DNA of 64,000 nt, from NCBI GenBank assembly GCA_902545945.1, contig CACCID010000004.1, forward strand, positions 1 to 64,000, read 5' to 3'. Position numbers and translations under genes: made by a program. The DNA is from an uncultured Pelagibacteraceae bacterium (lineage in GTDB: Bacteria > Pseudomonadota > Alphaproteobacteria > Pelagibacterales > Pelagibacteraceae). The notes under the pieces are model-generated. The model was given only the letters and a program-made list of their open reading frames with translations, was not told the origin of the DNA and did no database searches. Within the stretch, counting starts at the first letter, position 1. Every line of letters starts with the position of its first letter. Below, in pieces: positions 26,569-36,911 of this stretch.

Positions 26569-27609
26569 ATGAAATTATTTAAACAAATAACTCTTATTTT
26601 AATTGTTTTTTTAAAAACTGGAAATCTTTTATCAGATAATAACTTGTTCAATGTTAATAATATTTTATTAGAAAAAAAGGATGGCACTTCAAGCAAATTT
26701 TTGGCTGATAAAGCAATAAAATCTGGTTTTGATCAATTAACTAAAAGAGTTTTAATGAAAGAGGATGTTGCAAAGGTTTCTGACCTTAATTTTTCAAACA
26801 TAAAAGAGCTGGTAACATATTACAATATCTCTAAAAATTCAGAAGAAGAAAAAAACAAAGTAAATTTTAGTGTTACTTTTGATAAAGATAAAATACATAA
26901 TTTGTTTTATAAAAGAGGAATTTCATACTCAGACATAGAGGAAAAAGAGTTTTATATTTTACCAATTTTATCTAATAGAAATGAAATATTTATTTTTTCT
27001 AATAATTATTTTTATGAAAGATGGAATGATATTTCTGAAAATGACTTAATTGAATTTATTTTACCTTTAGAAAATATTGAAATAATTCAAAATATAAATC
27101 AATATAGAAATAATTTATTTAACTTAGATTTATCAATCTTGTTCAAAGAATATAAAAATAAAAATATAGCTTTTGTTTTAATAGAAAATAGTAATTCAAA
27201 TATAATTAAGATTTTTTTTAAAGGAATGATACAAGAAAAAATGATTTCTAAAAATTTTAATATTAAAAAAGATAATTTTGAAAAAAACGAATTGAATAAC
27301 AAAATTATACTAGAAATAAAGGATGATATTATTAATTTAGTAAAGTCGCAAAATTTAATTGATATTAGAACACCATCCTTTTTAAATGTTAAACTAAATT
27401 TGAATAAAGAAAATAACTTAGTTCTATTAAACTCAAGAATAAAAAAAATTGACCTGATAGATAATATCTTTGTTCAAGATTTAAATAAAGATTATGTAAA
27501 CTTGAGAATTAAGTATCTTGGGGATCTAGAAAAAATGATCAAACAATTAAAAAAAGAAAATATAGATTTAAAGTTAATAAACGATAAATGGTTGATTAAA
27601 CCTTTATAA
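26569..27609 (+). CDS. DUF2066 domain protein, probably periplasmic
   Basis: 346 residues with an N-terminal signal peptide (about residues 1-22). The body matches the DUF2066 pattern: KAIKSGFDQLTKRVL, an internal VNFSVTFDKDKIHNLFYKRGISY strand-helix block, and LPILSNRN. Its function is not known. In many proteobacteria this family lies between purM and hda, as here, which is the main support for orthology. One base separates it from hda. Confidence 0.75.
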   Translation: MKLFKQITLILIVFLKTGNLLSDNNLFNVNNILLEKKDGTSSKFLADKAIKSGFDQLTKRVLMKEDVAKVSDLNFSNIKELVTYYNISKNSEEEKNKVNFSVTFDKDKIHNLFYKRGISYSDIEEKEFYILPILSNRNEIFIFSNNYFYERWNDISENDLIEFILPLENIEIIQNINQYRNNLFNLDLSILFKEYKNKNIAFVLIENSNSNIIKIFFKGMIQEKMISKNFNIKKDNFEKNELNNKIILEIKDDIINLVKSQNLIDIRTPSFLNVKLNLNKENNLVLLNSRIKKIDLIDNIFVQDLNKDYVNLRIKYLGDLEKMIKQLKKENIDLKLINDKWLIKPL

Positions 27610-27610
27610 A

Positions 27611-28267
27611 ATGAGTCAACTTACTTTTAAATTTCCATTTTCAAAAAAATTTTATGAGCAAGATTTTTACGTTTCGAGTAACAATTTTTCAGCTTTTAAA
27701 TTGATTGATAGTTGGCCTAATTGGCCAGGTAAATGGTTAAATATTTTTGGAGAAAGTGGATCAGGAAAAACCCATCTTTCTAAAATTTTAGAAAAAAAAA
27801 TAAGAAGGATTAAATTAATTAATGCTAAAGATATCACAGAAAACATCGTTGAAGAGTTAAATAATATTGATTGTTTAATAATTGATAATTTTGAAAACAA
27901 TATTAATGAAAATCTTTTTTATTCTATTTTTAATCAATCGAAACAACTTGACAATTATATTCTAATAAATTCGAAAAAATCTATAAAAAATATAAATTTT
28001 AATTTAAAAGATTTAAGTTCAAGAATTTCTAGCTTAATATTCATTGGAATTGAATTACCAACAGATGACCTTTTAAAAGTTATCATAACTAAAACTTTGT
28101 CTGACAAACAGATAAATGTTAGCCCAAAATTAGCTGATTTTATTATTAACAATGTTGAAAGATCTTACGAAAAAATGTTTAAATTTCTTAAAGATGTAGA
28201 TGAATTATCTTTATCTACTGGAAAATCAATTAATATTAATTTAATAAAAAAAGTAATAAATCAATGA
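27611..28267 (+). CDS. hda: DnaA-homologue Hda-like regulatory protein
   Basis: 218 residues. An N-terminal clamp-binding-like motif (QLTFKF), AAA+ Walker A FGESGSGKTHLSK, a degenerate Walker B (CLIIDNFENN) and a C-terminal lid with RSYEKMFKFLKDVDELS. No DNA-binding domain IV, which distinguishes it from DnaA. Hda with the sliding clamp promotes hydrolysis of DnaA-ATP to limit re-initiation. Overlaps aspS by ATGA. Confidence 0.88.
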   Translation: MSQLTFKFPFSKKFYEQDFYVSSNNFSAFKLIDSWPNWPGKWLNIFGESGSGKTHLSKILEKKIRRIKLINAKDITENIVEELNNIDCLIIDNFENNINENLFYSIFNQSKQLDNYILINSKKSIKNINFNLKDLSSRISSLIFIGIELPTDDLLKVIITKTLSDKQINVSPKLADFIINNVERSYEKMFKFLKDVDELSLSTGKSININLIKKVINQ

Positions 28268-30051
28268 ATAAATATAGAACACATAATTGCTCTGAATTAA
28301 GCGAAAAAGAAATAAATAAAATAGTGCACCTTTCTGGTTGGTTACACAGAAAACGAGATCATGGAAATTTATTATTTATTGATTTAAGAGATCATTATGG
28401 TATCACCCAATGTGTAATTGAAAATAATAATAAATTTTTTCCTTTAATAGAAAAATCAAAACCTGAGTCTGTCTTAAAAATTATTGGCAAAGTAGTTAAA
28501 AGAGCCATTGGGACTGAAAATTTAGATTTAAAGACAGGTAAAATTGAGATTCAAATTCAATCTATGGAAGTTTTGTCAGATGCAAAAGAATTACCAATGC
28601 CTGTTTTCGGCGAGCAAGATTATCCAGAAGATATAAGACTTAAATATAGATTTCTTGACTTAAGGAGAGAAGAGATGCACAAAAATATTATTCTTAGATC
28701 TAAGGTTATTTCATTTATAAGAGCTGAAATGCTTAAATTAGGTTTTTTAGAGTATCAAACTCCAATATTAACATCTTCAAGTCCTGAAGGGGCAAGAGAT
28801 TTTTTAGTTCCTAGTAGATTGAATCCAGGAAAGTTTTATGCACTACCTCAAGCACCACAACAATTTAAACAGTTAATAATGGTCTCTGGTTTTGATAAAT
28901 ATTTTCAAATTGCTCCTTGTTTTAGAGATGAAGATGCGCGCGCCGACAGAAGTCCTGGTGAATTTTACCAACTTGATTTAGAGATGTCTTTTGTTGAACA
29001 AGAAGATGTTTTTAATGTTGTTGAAAAATTAATGGTAAATGTGTTTCAAAAATTTTCTTCAAAAAAAATTACTAATGCAAAATTTCCTAGGATTACTTTT
29101 GAAGAAGCAATGTTGAAATATGGGACTGATAAACCTGATCTAAGAAATCCACTTAAAATTCATGAACTCACAAGTTTATTTACGAGAGAAGATGTAAAAT
29201 TTGAAATATTTAAAAAATTAGTTAAATCTGGGTCAATAGTTAGGGCAATAATTACAAAAGACACAAAAGGAAAACCTAGAAGTTTTTTTGATAACATTGA
29301 TAAATGGGCTAAAGAACAAGGGGCGTCTGGTCTAGCTTATTTTACACTTGAGAAAGATAAAGAAATTATAGGGAAAGGTCCGGTGGGAAAATTTTTTAGT
29401 GAAAACTCTCTAAAAGAGCTTATGAAAAAATGTAATGCAGAAGTAGGCGACAGTGTATTCCTAGCTTGTGGTAAAAAAAAAGAAATAGAAAAAATTTTGT
29501 CTTTAGCAAGAGATAAAATTGCAAATGATTTGAACTTGATTGCAAAAGATCAATTTTCTTTTTGTTGGATAATTGATTATCCAATGTATGAATTCGATGA
29601 AAATTCCAAAAAAATTGTATTTAGTCACAATCCATTTTCAATGCCCCAAGGAAATATCAATAATTTGAATTTAGACAAACCATTAGATCTAAAAGCCTAT
29701 CAATATGATATTGTATGTAATGGAGTAGAATTATCATCTGGTGCTATACGAAATCATATTCCAGAATTAATGTATAAGTTATTTGCAATAGCAGGATATA
29801 GCATCAATGAAGTAAATAATAAATTTAGCGGAATGATTAATGCCTTAAATTATGGAGCGCCTCCTCATGGTGGTATAGCTCCCGGTATAGATAGAATAGT
29901 GATGCTACTTGCAGAAAAAGAAAATATTAGAGAGGTTACTCTTTTTCCGATGAATCAAAATGCCCAAGATTTAATGATGCAAGCACCGTCTGAAATAGAT
30001 GATAAACAATTAAAAGAGTTAAATATTAAAAAAGATATTAAAAACAATTAG
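28264..30051 (+). CDS. aspS: Aspartyl-tRNA synthetase
   Basis: 595-residue class IIb synthetase. N-terminal OB-fold anticodon-binding domain ([24 protein letters not shown]), motif 1 to 2 region with [34 protein letters not shown], a GAD insertion domain, and motif 3 [14 protein letters not shown]. The bacterial type; alphaproteobacterial enzymes of this kind are often non-discriminating and also charge tRNA-Asn, which is not testable here. Its stop overlaps the convergent neighbour by four bases (TTAG). Confidence 0.97.
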   Translation: MNKYRTHNCSELSEKEINKIVHLSGWLHRKRDHGNLLFIDLRDHYGITQCVIENNNKFFPLIEKSKPESVLKIIGKVVKRAIGTENLDLKTGKIEIQIQSMEVLSDAKELPMPVFGEQDYPEDIRLKYRFLDLRREEMHKNIILRSKVISFIRAEMLKLGFLEYQTPILTSSSPEGARDFLVPSRLNPGKFYALPQAPQQFKQLIMVSGFDKYFQIAPCFRDEDARADRSPGEFYQLDLEMSFVEQEDVFNVVEKLMVNVFQKFSSKKITNAKFPRITFEEAMLKYGTDKPDLRNPLKIHELTSLFTREDVKFEIFKKLVKSGSIVRAIITKDTKGKPRSFFDNIDKWAKEQGASGLAYFTLEKDKEIIGKGPVGKFFSENSLKELMKKCNAEVGDSVFLACGKKKEIEKILSLARDKIANDLNLIAKDQFSFCWIIDYPMYEFDENSKKIVFSHNPFSMPQGNINNLNLDKPLDLKAYQYDIVCNGVELSSGAIRNHIPELMYKLFAIAGYSINEVNNKFSGMINALNYGAPPHGGIAPGIDRIVMLLAEKENIREVTLFPMNQNAQDLMMQAPSEIDDKQLKELNIKKDIKNN

Positions 30052-30866
30052 TTTTTAGTTTTAAGATTTATTCTTACATCAGAAAGATCAACTAATTTTT
30101 CCTCATAATTACTTCGCACGAAACCCTTGGAGGTAATATTTTTTACAATTTTTAAAAATTTATCATCAGTATTATTTGCGCTTATATTTTTTGAATTTGA
30201 GATAGATGGAGTGTGAGCTAATTCCTCTTTACCTAGATAAGAAATTGCAAGTTCTCTAAACACATAATCAAGTATCGATGAAGCACTTAATATTCTATCA
30301 TTTCCAATTACATTTCCAGAAGGTTCAAACTTAGTATCTATAAAAGCATCCACATATTCCTCAAGTGGAACCCCGTATTGCAATCCTAAAGAGATGGCTA
30401 TTGCAAAATTATTCATCATTGCTTTAACTAATTCACCCTCTTTATTTGTATCAATAAATATTTCTCCAATTTTTCCATCATCATATTCTCCAGTATGAAG
30501 ATAAACTTTATGGTCTCCGATTTGCGCTTTTTGAATATAGCCTTTCCTTCTATCTGGCATTTTAAATCTAGAACTATTTTTTAATTTTAAATTAATAGGA
30601 TTAGTTTTGTTTTCATGTTGTTGTACTTTTATTTGATTTGAAATATTTTCTGGTAATTTCTTCTCTATTTTATTATTAGTTATTTTTTCGTCTTTTTTAC
30701 CACCAATTTTTTTAGTTTTTCGATTATTGAGTTTGACATCTATAACTTCTACCTCGCCATCGGTTCTTTGATCAATTTTTGACATCTCTGAGTCATCAAG
30801 ATTGTTTAAGAAATGAACTGTTTTAAAAGTGCATGTATAGTAAGTTTCAACAAGGTATTTTTTCAT
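30048..30866 (-). CDS. Orphan NrdJb-like / C-terminal class II ribonucleotide reductase domain protein
   Basis: 272 residues. From about 101 to 218 it reads like the C-terminal region of adenosylcobalamin-dependent ribonucleotide reductase Nrd[54 protein letters not shown] and [15 protein letters not shown]. The first 50 residues ([14 protein letters not shown] onwards) form a separate small conserved segment, joined by a charged linker of about 50 residues. The catalytic barrel, the B12-binding part and a C-terminal redox cysteine pair are absent; only Cys12 remains. Related split enzymes exist as NrdJa/NrdJb in Pseudomonas, but no NrdJa partner is in this window. Divergent from the NDUFA12 gene. 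Confidence 0.7.
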   Translation of the reverse strand: MKKYLVETYYTCTFKTVHFLNNLDDSEMSKIDQRTDGEVEVIDVKLNNRKTKKIGGKKDEKITNNKIEKKLPENISNQIKVQQHENKTNPINLKLKNSSRFKMPDRRKGYIQKAQIGDHKVYLHTGEYDDGKIGEIFIDTNKEGELVKAMMNNFAIAISLGLQYGVPLEEYVDAFIDTKFEPSGNVIGNDRILSASSILDYVFRELAISYLGKEELAHTPSISNSKNISANNTDDKFLKIVKNITSKGFVRSNYEEKLVDLSDVRINLKTKN

Positions 30867-30964
30867 AATTATATGGAATCTCTTTATTAAGATATATATT
30901 AATTGTATAAAGTGTCTATTATATAATTATTCAATTTTAAATTGTGTGGATTTAAAAATTTAAT

Positions 30965-31315
30965 ATGATCTTTAAAATAATTTTTACTTGGTGGAATAGG
31001 CAAACTTTTGGGACTTTTTTAAAAACTCTATTTTTTGGAAAATATGTTGGTAAAGATGAGTTGGGAAACAAGTATTATAAGAGTAAAAAAAATGAACGTT
31101 GGGTTGTTTACTCAAAAAATATTGAAGCAACAAAAATAACTGCTGACTGGTATCTATGGATACATCATACAGTTGATAAAATACCCGATAGTAAAGAAAC
31201 TAAATTTTCTTGGCAAAAAAAACATTTAGAAAATCAAACTGGTACTAGTAATAGTTTTAAGCCAGTAAAAATAAGTAAAAATAATTTAAAGAAAAAATAT
31301 GATACTTGGAAATAA
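30965..31315 (+). CDS. NDUFA12 / B17.2-like complex I accessory subunit
   Basis: 116 residues with the family signature FGKYVGKDELGNKYYKSKKNERWVVYSKNIEATKITADWYLWIHHTVDKIP. Mitochondrial NDUFA12 and its alphaproteobacterial homologues are accessory subunits of NADH:ubiquinone oxidoreductase. Presence supports an alphaproteobacterial origin. It overlaps the following DUF2155 gene by 17 bases, the same pairing seen across the class. Confidence 0.92.
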   Translation: MIFKIIFTWWNRQTFGTFLKTLFFGKYVGKDELGNKYYKSKKNERWVVYSKNIEATKITADWYLWIHHTVDKIPDSKETKFSWQKKHLENQTGTSNSFKPVKISKNNLKKKYDTWK

Positions 31316-31802
31316 AATCTCTTTAGTTTTTTTCTTATTTTTGATTTTGCCAAATTTTTCAAAATCTGAGGAAAAAATTACCACTTCTCCGTTATTTAAT
31401 ATTGAAAAAATTAAACCAAGTTTTGAGGAATTGGATGAAAAAATTGAGGGAAATGCCTCTGAAAAAAGGTTGAAAGAAAAAAAAAAATTTCAGAATCTTA
31501 AGTCATCCCAAGCTATTTTGATAGGCTTAGATAAGATTACTGCAAAATCATCAGAAATAATTGTTGATCTAAATCAAACTAAAAAATTTGGACCACTTGA
31601 AATTAAAATTTTAAAATGCGGTAAAGTTAAAGTTAATAACATAATTGACAGTGTAGCGTATTTGCAAGTTAAAGATTTAACAAAAAATGAAAATGAACAG
31701 GTGTTTATTTTTAATGGATGGACATTTGCATCTGATCCAAGTTTAACTCCGTTTGATCATGCAATTTATGATTTACAATTATTGAGTTGTACTAGCGCTT
31801 AA
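31299..31802 (+). CDS. DUF2155 domain protein, secreted
   Basis: 167 residues: a signal peptide (about residues 1-23, ending FSKSE), a charged linker, and the DUF2155 domain from about residue 68 (AILIGLDKITAKSSEIIVDLNQTKKFGPLEIKILKCGK to FNGWTFASDPSLTPFDHAIYDLQLLSC). The two cysteines (KCGK and LLSC) probably form a disulfide. Function unknown. Usually found between accBC-aat and NDUFA12; aat is absent at this junction. Stop overlaps that of accC by four bases. Confidence 0.87.
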   Translation: MILGNKISLVFFLFLILPNFSKSEEKITTSPLFNIEKIKPSFEELDEKIEGNASEKRLKEKKKFQNLKSSQAILIGLDKITAKSSEIIVDLNQTKKFGPLEIKILKCGKVKVNNIIDSVAYLQVKDLTKNENEQVFIFNGWTFASDPSLTPFDHAIYDLQLLSCTSA

Positions 31803-33136
31803 TAGAATTTTTCTTTTCCAAGCCAATTTGTATCAAAATCAGAATTAATAAATTTTTTGTGATTAAGTATCTTTTTATGTAAATCAATAGTTGTAGTTAT
31901 TCCTTCTAAAACAAATTCATCAAGTGATCTTAATGTTCTTTGTATTGCTTCAGTTCTATTTCTTCCTTTACAAATTACTTTTGCAACCAAGCTGTCATAA
32001 TAAGGTGTAATTTTACATCCTTGAAATATTGATCCATCTACTCTTGTTCTAAATCCAGACGGCTGATGGCAAACATTAATTGTTCCAGGGCTTGGCTGAA
32101 AATCTAAAGCAGGATTTTCCGCATTAATTCTGCACTCAATAGTATGTCCTCTAGGATTTATGTCGCTTTGTTTTAAAGCTGTTTCTCCTGTAAAGGCTAT
32201 CCACAGCTGCTCTTTCACTATATCAATACCAGTTTGCATTTCTGTAACTGGATGTTCAACTTGAACACGTGTATTCATTTCTAAAAAATAAAATTTTCCA
32301 TTCTCATAGATAAACTCTACAGTTCCGGCCCCTTCATAATTAATTTGCTCAACCATCTTTACAGTTTTCTCAAAAAGATCTTTCCTGACTTCTTCAGTTA
32401 AAACCGGACTAGGAGTTTCTTCAATTAATTTTTGATGTCTTCTTTGTACAGAACAATCTCTCTCAGCTAAATGAACAGTTTTATTTTTTCCTGACATTAT
32501 TTGAACTTCTATATGCCTTGGATTTTTGAAATATTTTTCTATATACAGTTCATCATTGTTGAAAAATTTTTTTGCTTCTGATTTAGCAGTAAGAAATAAG
32601 TTTTCTAATTGATCTTCTTCTTCCACAATTTTCATACCTTTACCACCACCACCACCAGCAGCTTTGATTAAAACAGGATACCCTATTTCTTTACAGATTG
32701 ATTTTGCTTCTGCATAAGATTTTATTCCTCCTTCAGAGCCTTCAATTACTGGTAAGCCTAATTTTTTTGCAATTCTTTTCGCTTCAATTTTATTACCCAT
32801 TTTTGAAATTATGTCTGCACTAGGGCCTATGAATTTTATTCCATGTTTGTTTACAATTTCAGAAAATCTTGCATTTTCAGAGAGAAAACCATAACCAGGG
32901 TGAATTGCTTCAGCACCAGTTAAATCCACTGCAGACATAATAGATGAAATATTTAAATAGCTATTTTGTGGCTGATGAGATCCTATACAAACACTTTCAT
33001 CAGCAAGCCTTACATGCATAGAGTCAGAATCTACATCAGAGTGAACTGCGACTGTTTTTATTCCCCATTCTTTGCAAGCCCTTATTACTCTTACAGCTAT
33101 CTCACCTCGATTAGCGATTAAAACTTTTTTAAACAT
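31799..33136 (-). CDS. accC: Acetyl-CoA carboxylase, biotin carboxylase subunit
   Basis: ATP-dependent carboxylation of biotin on AccB. ATP-grasp fold: KVLIANRGEIAVRVIRAC at the start, GGGGKGMKIV glycine loop, HIEVQIM, QRRHQKLIEETPSP, and EMNTRVQVEHPVTE with the catalytic Glu/Arg/Lys set. 445 residues, normal. Seven bases separate it from accB; together they form two parts of the carboxylase, with accA/accD elsewhere. Confidence 0.97.
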   Translation of the reverse strand: MFKKVLIANRGEIAVRVIRACKEWGIKTVAVHSDVDSDSMHVRLADESVCIGSHQPQNSYLNISSIMSAVDLTGAEAIHPGYGFLSENARFSEIVNKHGIKFIGPSADIISKMGNKIEAKRIAKKLGLPVIEGSEGGIKSYAEAKSICKEIGYPVLIKAAGGGGGKGMKIVEEEDQLENLFLTAKSEAKKFFNNDELYIEKYFKNPRHIEVQIMSGKNKTVHLAERDCSVQRRHQKLIEETPSPVLTEEVRKDLFEKTVKMVEQINYEGAGTVEFIYENGKFYFLEMNTRVQVEHPVTEMQTGIDIVKEQLWIAFTGETALKQSDINPRGHTIECRINAENPALDFQPSPGTINVCHQPSGFRTRVDGSIFQGCKITPYYDSLVAKVICKGRNRTEAIQRTLRSLDEFVLEGITTTIDLHKKILNHKKFINSDFDTNWLGKEKFY

Positions 33137-33143
33137 TGATTAT

Positions 33144-33569
33144 TTATTTAAGAAGAACTAAAGTTTGACCAAATTCAACTGGCTGTCCATCTTCAACTAA
33201 TATTTTTTTAACTTCACCGTCTGCAGTAGATGGGACATGGTTCATAGTTTTCATTGCTTCCACAATCATTACAGTTTGTCCTTTTTTAATTTTATCTCCA
33301 ACTTCAACAAATTTTTTAGCTCCAGGCTCTGGTGATAAATAAGCAGTTCCAATTATAGGCGATTTAACTCTTATTCCTTCGCTTTCATTTGATGATTTTA
33401 AAACTGATTTATTTGGAGAGACAACTGCACTAGTTTTTATTTGTTCAATTCCTTTTGAAGCTTTTGAAACTTTAATTTTTGTTTGCCCCTCCTGATATTC
33501 TAGTTCGGAAAGTTCAAATTCTTTTAAATTATCAACCAATTCTTTTATTAATTTTTTATCAATTTTCAT
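33144..33569 (-). CDS. accB: Acetyl-CoA carboxylase biotin carboxyl carrier protein
   Basis: 141 residues. A helical N-terminal segment (KIDKKLIKELVDNLKEFELSELEY) and a C-terminal biotinyl domain with the biotin-accepting Lys in VEAMKTMNHVPS (MKTM instead of the more common MKMM). Starts 11 bases inside the aroQ 3' end and precedes accC. Confidence 0.96.
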   Translation of the reverse strand: MKIDKKLIKELVDNLKEFELSELEYQEGQTKIKVSKASKGIEQIKTSAVVSPNKSVLKSSNESEGIRVKSPIIGTAYLSPEPGAKKFVEVGDKIKKGQTVMIVEAMKTMNHVPSTADGEVKKILVEDGQPVEFGQTLVLLK

Positions 33570-34002
33570 TATTAATTAACTTTTTCACAGCCTTCAATGA
33601 CATTAAATATCCATCAGTACCAAAACCACAAATAATTCCTTTTGCAACTTTACTAATTAAAGATTTATTTCTGAACTCTTCTCTATTATAAATGTTGCTG
33701 ATATGCAATTCAATAATTGGAATATTTAATATTTTTAAAGCATCATGGATTGCGACGGAAGTGTGAGTATAACCACCAGCATTAATAATTAATCCATCTT
33801 GGTCATTCCTAGATTTTTGAATTTTATCGATTAACTCACCTTCAATATTTGACTGAAAAAATGTAAGTTGAATTTTATTTTTAATAGCGTAATCAGCACA
33901 ATTTTTTTCAATATCTTTTAAAGCAGTATTTCCATACTGGTCTTTCTCTCTTTCACCTAAAAGGTTGAGGTTTGGGCCATTAAGAATTATAATTTTACTC
34001 AT
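33559..34002 (-). CDS. aroQ: Type II 3-dehydroquinate dehydratase
   Basis: Third step of the shikimate pathway. 147 residues with ILNGPNLNLLGEREKDQYG (catalytic Tyr), NAGGYTHTSVAIHDAL (catalytic His and Asn), and ELHISNIYNREEFR. Typical type II dodecameric enzyme. First of the aroQ-accB-accC unit common in proteobacteria. Divergent from thiS with only 33 bases between starts. Confidence 0.96.
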   Translation of the reverse strand: MSKIIILNGPNLNLLGEREKDQYGNTALKDIEKNCADYAIKNKIQLTFFQSNIEGELIDKIQKSRNDQDGLIINAGGYTHTSVAIHDALKILNIPIIELHISNIYNREEFRNKSLISKVAKGIICGFGTDGYLMSLKAVKKLINNEN

Positions 34003-34035
34003 TGAATTACTCTCAAGATATTGAATAACTTAATT

Positions 34036-34239
34036 ATGGCAAAAATACAATTAAATGGAAAAAAAGTGGTTATTAAAAACAACTGTTCTTTATTTGAGCT
34101 TCTAAAAAAATATAAGTTATCTAATAAAAAAGTTGCAATAGAGCATAATGGTGCAATTATTCCAAAAGGAAGTTTAAAAAAAAAATATTTAAAAAATGAT
34201 GACAAGGTGGAAATTGTTCATTTTATAGGTGGTGGATAA
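34036..34239 (+). CDS. thiS: Sulfur carrier protein ThiS
   Basis: 67 residues from ATG 34036 (an in-frame TTG at 34021 would add five). Ubiquitin-like fold with [21 protein letters not shown] and the obligatory C-terminal Gly-Gly (HFIGGG), adenylated and converted to thiocarboxylate for thiazole synthesis. It ends one base before the preferred thiG start. No TPP riboswitch can fit in the 33-base gap upstream. Confidence 0.93.
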   Translation: MAKIQLNGKKVVIKNNCSLFELLKKYKLSNKKVAIEHNGAIIPKGSLKKKYLKNDDKVEIVHFIGGG

Positions 34240-34240
34240 G

Positions 34241-35014
34241 GTGAAAAAAGATATCTTTAAAGTTGCTGGAAAAAAACTTCAATCAAGACTAATTGTTGGC
34301 ACTGGAAAATATAAAAACTTTTCTGAGACCGCAAAAGCTGTTAATGCTTCTGGAGCTGATATGGTTACTGTAGCTGTTAGAAGAGTAAATGTTTTAGATA
34401 AAAAAAAACCATTACTGACAGATTATCTTAATCCAAAAAAAATTATATATTTACCAAATACCGCAGGTTGTTTTAATTCTGAAGAAGCCTTAAGAACTTT
34501 AAGGTTAGCACGTGAAATTGGAGGCTGGAAGTTAGTTAAACTTGAAGTTTTAGGAGATAGAAAAACTCTTTTTCCAAATATGATTGAAACAATAAAATCC
34601 ACTGAAGTTCTAGTTAAAGAAGGTTTCAAAGTAATGGTTTATTGCACCGATGATCCCTTACTAGCAAAACAGTTAGAAGATATTGGTGCTTCTGCAATTA
34701 TGCCATTAGCTTCTCCAATCGGATCAGGTTTAGGATTGCAAAATAAAATTAATATCTCTTTAATTATAAAACAATCAAAAGTACCAGTAATAGTTGATGC
34801 TGGTATTGGTACAGCGTCTGATGCAACTATTGCTATGGAATTAGGCTGTGATGGAGTTTTGATTAATAGCGCAATCGCTAATGCAAAAAAACCTATCTTA
34901 ATGGCCAAAGCATTTAAAGATGCAGTCATTTCTGGAAGAAATTCTTATTTAGCGGGAAGAATGAGTAAAAACTATTTTGCAGTTCCAAGTTCACCTACTA
35001 AAGGAATAATTTAA
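34241..35014 (+). CDS. thiG: Thiazole synthase ThiG
   Basis: Forms the thiazole phosphate of thiamine from DXP, dehydroglycine (or iminoglycine) and ThiS thiocarboxylate. [55 protein letters not shown] (Schiff-base Lys), and [28 protein letters not shown]. 257 residues from GTG 34241, chosen because AGGTGG at 34228-34233 gives proper Shine-Dalgarno spacing; in-frame GTGs at 34229 and 34232 are alternatives. With thiS, it is the only thiamine synthesis gene here; thiC, thiD and thiE are not present in the window. Confidence 0.95.
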   Translation: MKKDIFKVAGKKLQSRLIVGTGKYKNFSETAKAVNASGADMVTVAVRRVNVLDKKKPLLTDYLNPKKIIYLPNTAGCFNSEEALRTLRLAREIGGWKLVKLEVLGDRKTLFPNMIETIKSTEVLVKEGFKVMVYCTDDPLLAKQLEDIGASAIMPLASPIGSGLGLQNKINISLIIKQSKVPVIVDAGIGTASDATIAMELGCDGVLINSAIANAKKPILMAKAFKDAVISGRNSYLAGRMSKNYFAVPSSPTKGII

Positions 35015-36807
35015 TTTTTCCTTTTTCTTCTTACCCATAAAGTCCTAATTTTTTTTTTCAATTTTTTCTTTTTGACCTTATCTTTAGATTTCGGTTTTTC
35101 TTTTTTTTCTTTTATTAGTTTTTTTGTTGTTTTGATTTGAATTATTGGATTAATATGTTCAATAGTATTGATTAATTTTTTAGATTTATTTAATAAGTTT
35201 ATTTTGTACTCTGGGATAATAAATTTAGGATCTGAAAATATTTTTACTTCAAATGAATATTTTTTTTGAAAATATTTTAATTCATCTAGTAAATTATTCT
35301 CAATATAAAGCATTGCTTTTTCAGGAATATAGGAGTTTATTATTTTCACTTTATCTGTAAAAGCTAGCTGTTGAATTTTTTTTAATATTTTTTGAGAAAA
35401 TGAAGAAATAGATAGCTGCGTTTCCCATTTAATGGATCCTTCACGCAGTCTTTGTCTTGTCATTTCAAGAAGACCAAAATTACTTATTCTTCCAATTTGT
35501 ATTCTAGCTCTATCTTTTCGAATACTTTCTCTCATTTTTTTTTCAACTATTCTTCTATTATAAAAATTCATCATATCAATAAAATCTACAACTATTAACC
35601 CAGATAAATCTCGCAATTTAATTTGATGAGCTATTTCTTCTGCTGCTTCTAAATTTGTATTTAAAGCAGTTTTTTCAATATTCATTTGCTTTGTTGATTG
35701 ACCTGAATTTATATCAATGGCTACTAATGCTTCAGTTGGGTTAATGACTATGTATCCGCCAGATTTTAATTTTACAGTTGGTTCATAAATATTAATTAAT
35801 TCTTTTTCAATGTTTGCATCATGAAATAATGGTATCTTGCCCCTATATTTTTTAATATTCTTAACATTCTTTGGCATTAATTCTTTCATAAATTTTTTTG
35901 CTTTTTGATAAGCTTCATTCCCCTCTATATAAACGTTTTTAGTATCATTATCGTATGTATCTCTTAAAGTTCGTTTAATTATATCTCCTTCTTCATAAAC
36001 AAGAGAGGGAGCATTAGAGTCCAAAGCTTTTTCTTTAATTTCTTCCCAAGTTTTTAATGTATTTTGAAAATCTTTATCAATCTCATTTTTTGTTTTATTT
36101 GCTCCTGCAGTTCGAACAATAACACCCATACTTTTAGGAATATCTATTTCATTTAATATAGATCTTATTTTTTGACGATCATTTGAATTAAAAATTTTTC
36201 TTGATATTCCCCCACCTTTTGGAGTATTTGGCATCAAAACCATATACTTTCCCGCTAAAGATATAAAAGTGGTTAGAGCAGCTCCCTTTTGACCTCTCTC
36301 TTCTTTTATAACTTGAATTAAAATTACTTGGCCAGGTTTAATAACTTCTTGAATTTTATATCTTTTTATTCCGTATGAAGATTTAACTTTTTCTCGATAG
36401 TCTTGCTTTTTCTCAATATTTTCAGGTTGTTCTCCATTTATTTGAATTTTTATATCTTTATTTTCTGGTGGAATACTATCTTGATTAATTTCAAGGGGTT
36501 TATCTTTCAGTTCTTCTCTTATTTTTTCTTCGGCTATTCTTATTTTATCCTTATCCTCCGAGGGGAGTTGATAATAATCAGATTGAATGTCATTAAAAGC
36601 CAAAAAACCATGTCTTTCTCTTCCAAAATTTACAAAAGCAGCCTGTAAAGATGGCTCGACCCTGCTAATTGTTGCTAGATAAATATTATTTTTGAAGTTT
36701 AAATTATTTTTATCTTCATATTCATATTCTTCAATTGAATTATCTGACTTGAGAACAATACGAGTTTCATTTGGATGCGAAGCATCGATATATAAGTTTT
36801 TTTCCAT
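35011..36807 (-). CDS. rne: Ribonuclease E/G without zinc-link cysteines
   Basis: 598 residues. S1-type RNA-binding domain (about 35-190) carrying a charged insertion (about 80-140), then the RNase E/G catalytic domain with metal-binding Asp365 in [10 protein letters not shown] and Asp408 in VVDFIDM. After TRQRLREGS (451-458) the CPxC zinc-link that ties dimers together in E. coli RNase E is missing, and the whole protein contains no cysteine. The C-terminus is a short lysine-rich tail ending [10 protein letters not shown] rather than a long degradosome scaffold. It is the likely main mRNA-decay and rRNA/tRNA-processing endonuclease. Divergent from PBP1A by 104 bases. Confidence 0.92.
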   Translation of the reverse strand: MEKNLYIDASHPNETRIVLKSDNSIEEYEYEDKNNLNFKNNIYLATISRVEPSLQAAFVNFGRERHGFLAFNDIQSDYYQLPSEDKDKIRIAEEKIREELKDKPLEINQDSIPPENKDIKIQINGEQPENIEKKQDYREKVKSSYGIKRYKIQEVIKPGQVILIQVIKEERGQKGAALTTFISLAGKYMVLMPNTPKGGGISRKIFNSNDRQKIRSILNEIDIPKSMGVIVRTAGANKTKNEIDKDFQNTLKTWEEIKEKALDSNAPSLVYEEGDIIKRTLRDTYDNDTKNVYIEGNEAYQKAKKFMKELMPKNVKNIKKYRGKIPLFHDANIEKELINIYEPTVKLKSGGYIVINPTEALVAIDINSGQSTKQMNIEKTALNTNLEAAEEIAHQIKLRDLSGLIVVDFIDMMNFYNRRIVEKKMRESIRKDRARIQIGRISNFGLLEMTRQRLREGSIKWETQLSISSFSQKILKKIQQLAFTDKVKIINSYIPEKAMLYIENNLLDELKYFQKKYSFEVKIFSDPKFIIPEYKINLLNKSKKLINTIEHINPIIQIKTTKKLIKEKKEKPKSKDKVKKKKLKKKIRTLWVRRKRKN

Positions 36808-36911
36808 TTTATTAGAATTCCTGTCATTTTATTGTGATTTGAAAGATTTAATTTTGTCATGTGATACTATTTTATACAATTTTATCATTATTTACACATT
36901 TTAATTAAAAA

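Noticed and set aside
30900-30940. Possible NrdR box (ACAC half-site) upstream of the orphan RNR-domain gene
   Set aside because: Only one half-site is good; about 11 of 16 positions match and the other half lacks GTGT. No second copy at the usual spacing.
34003-34035. TPP riboswitch before thiSG
   Set aside because: Only 33 bases are available and no CUGAGA-type motif is present.
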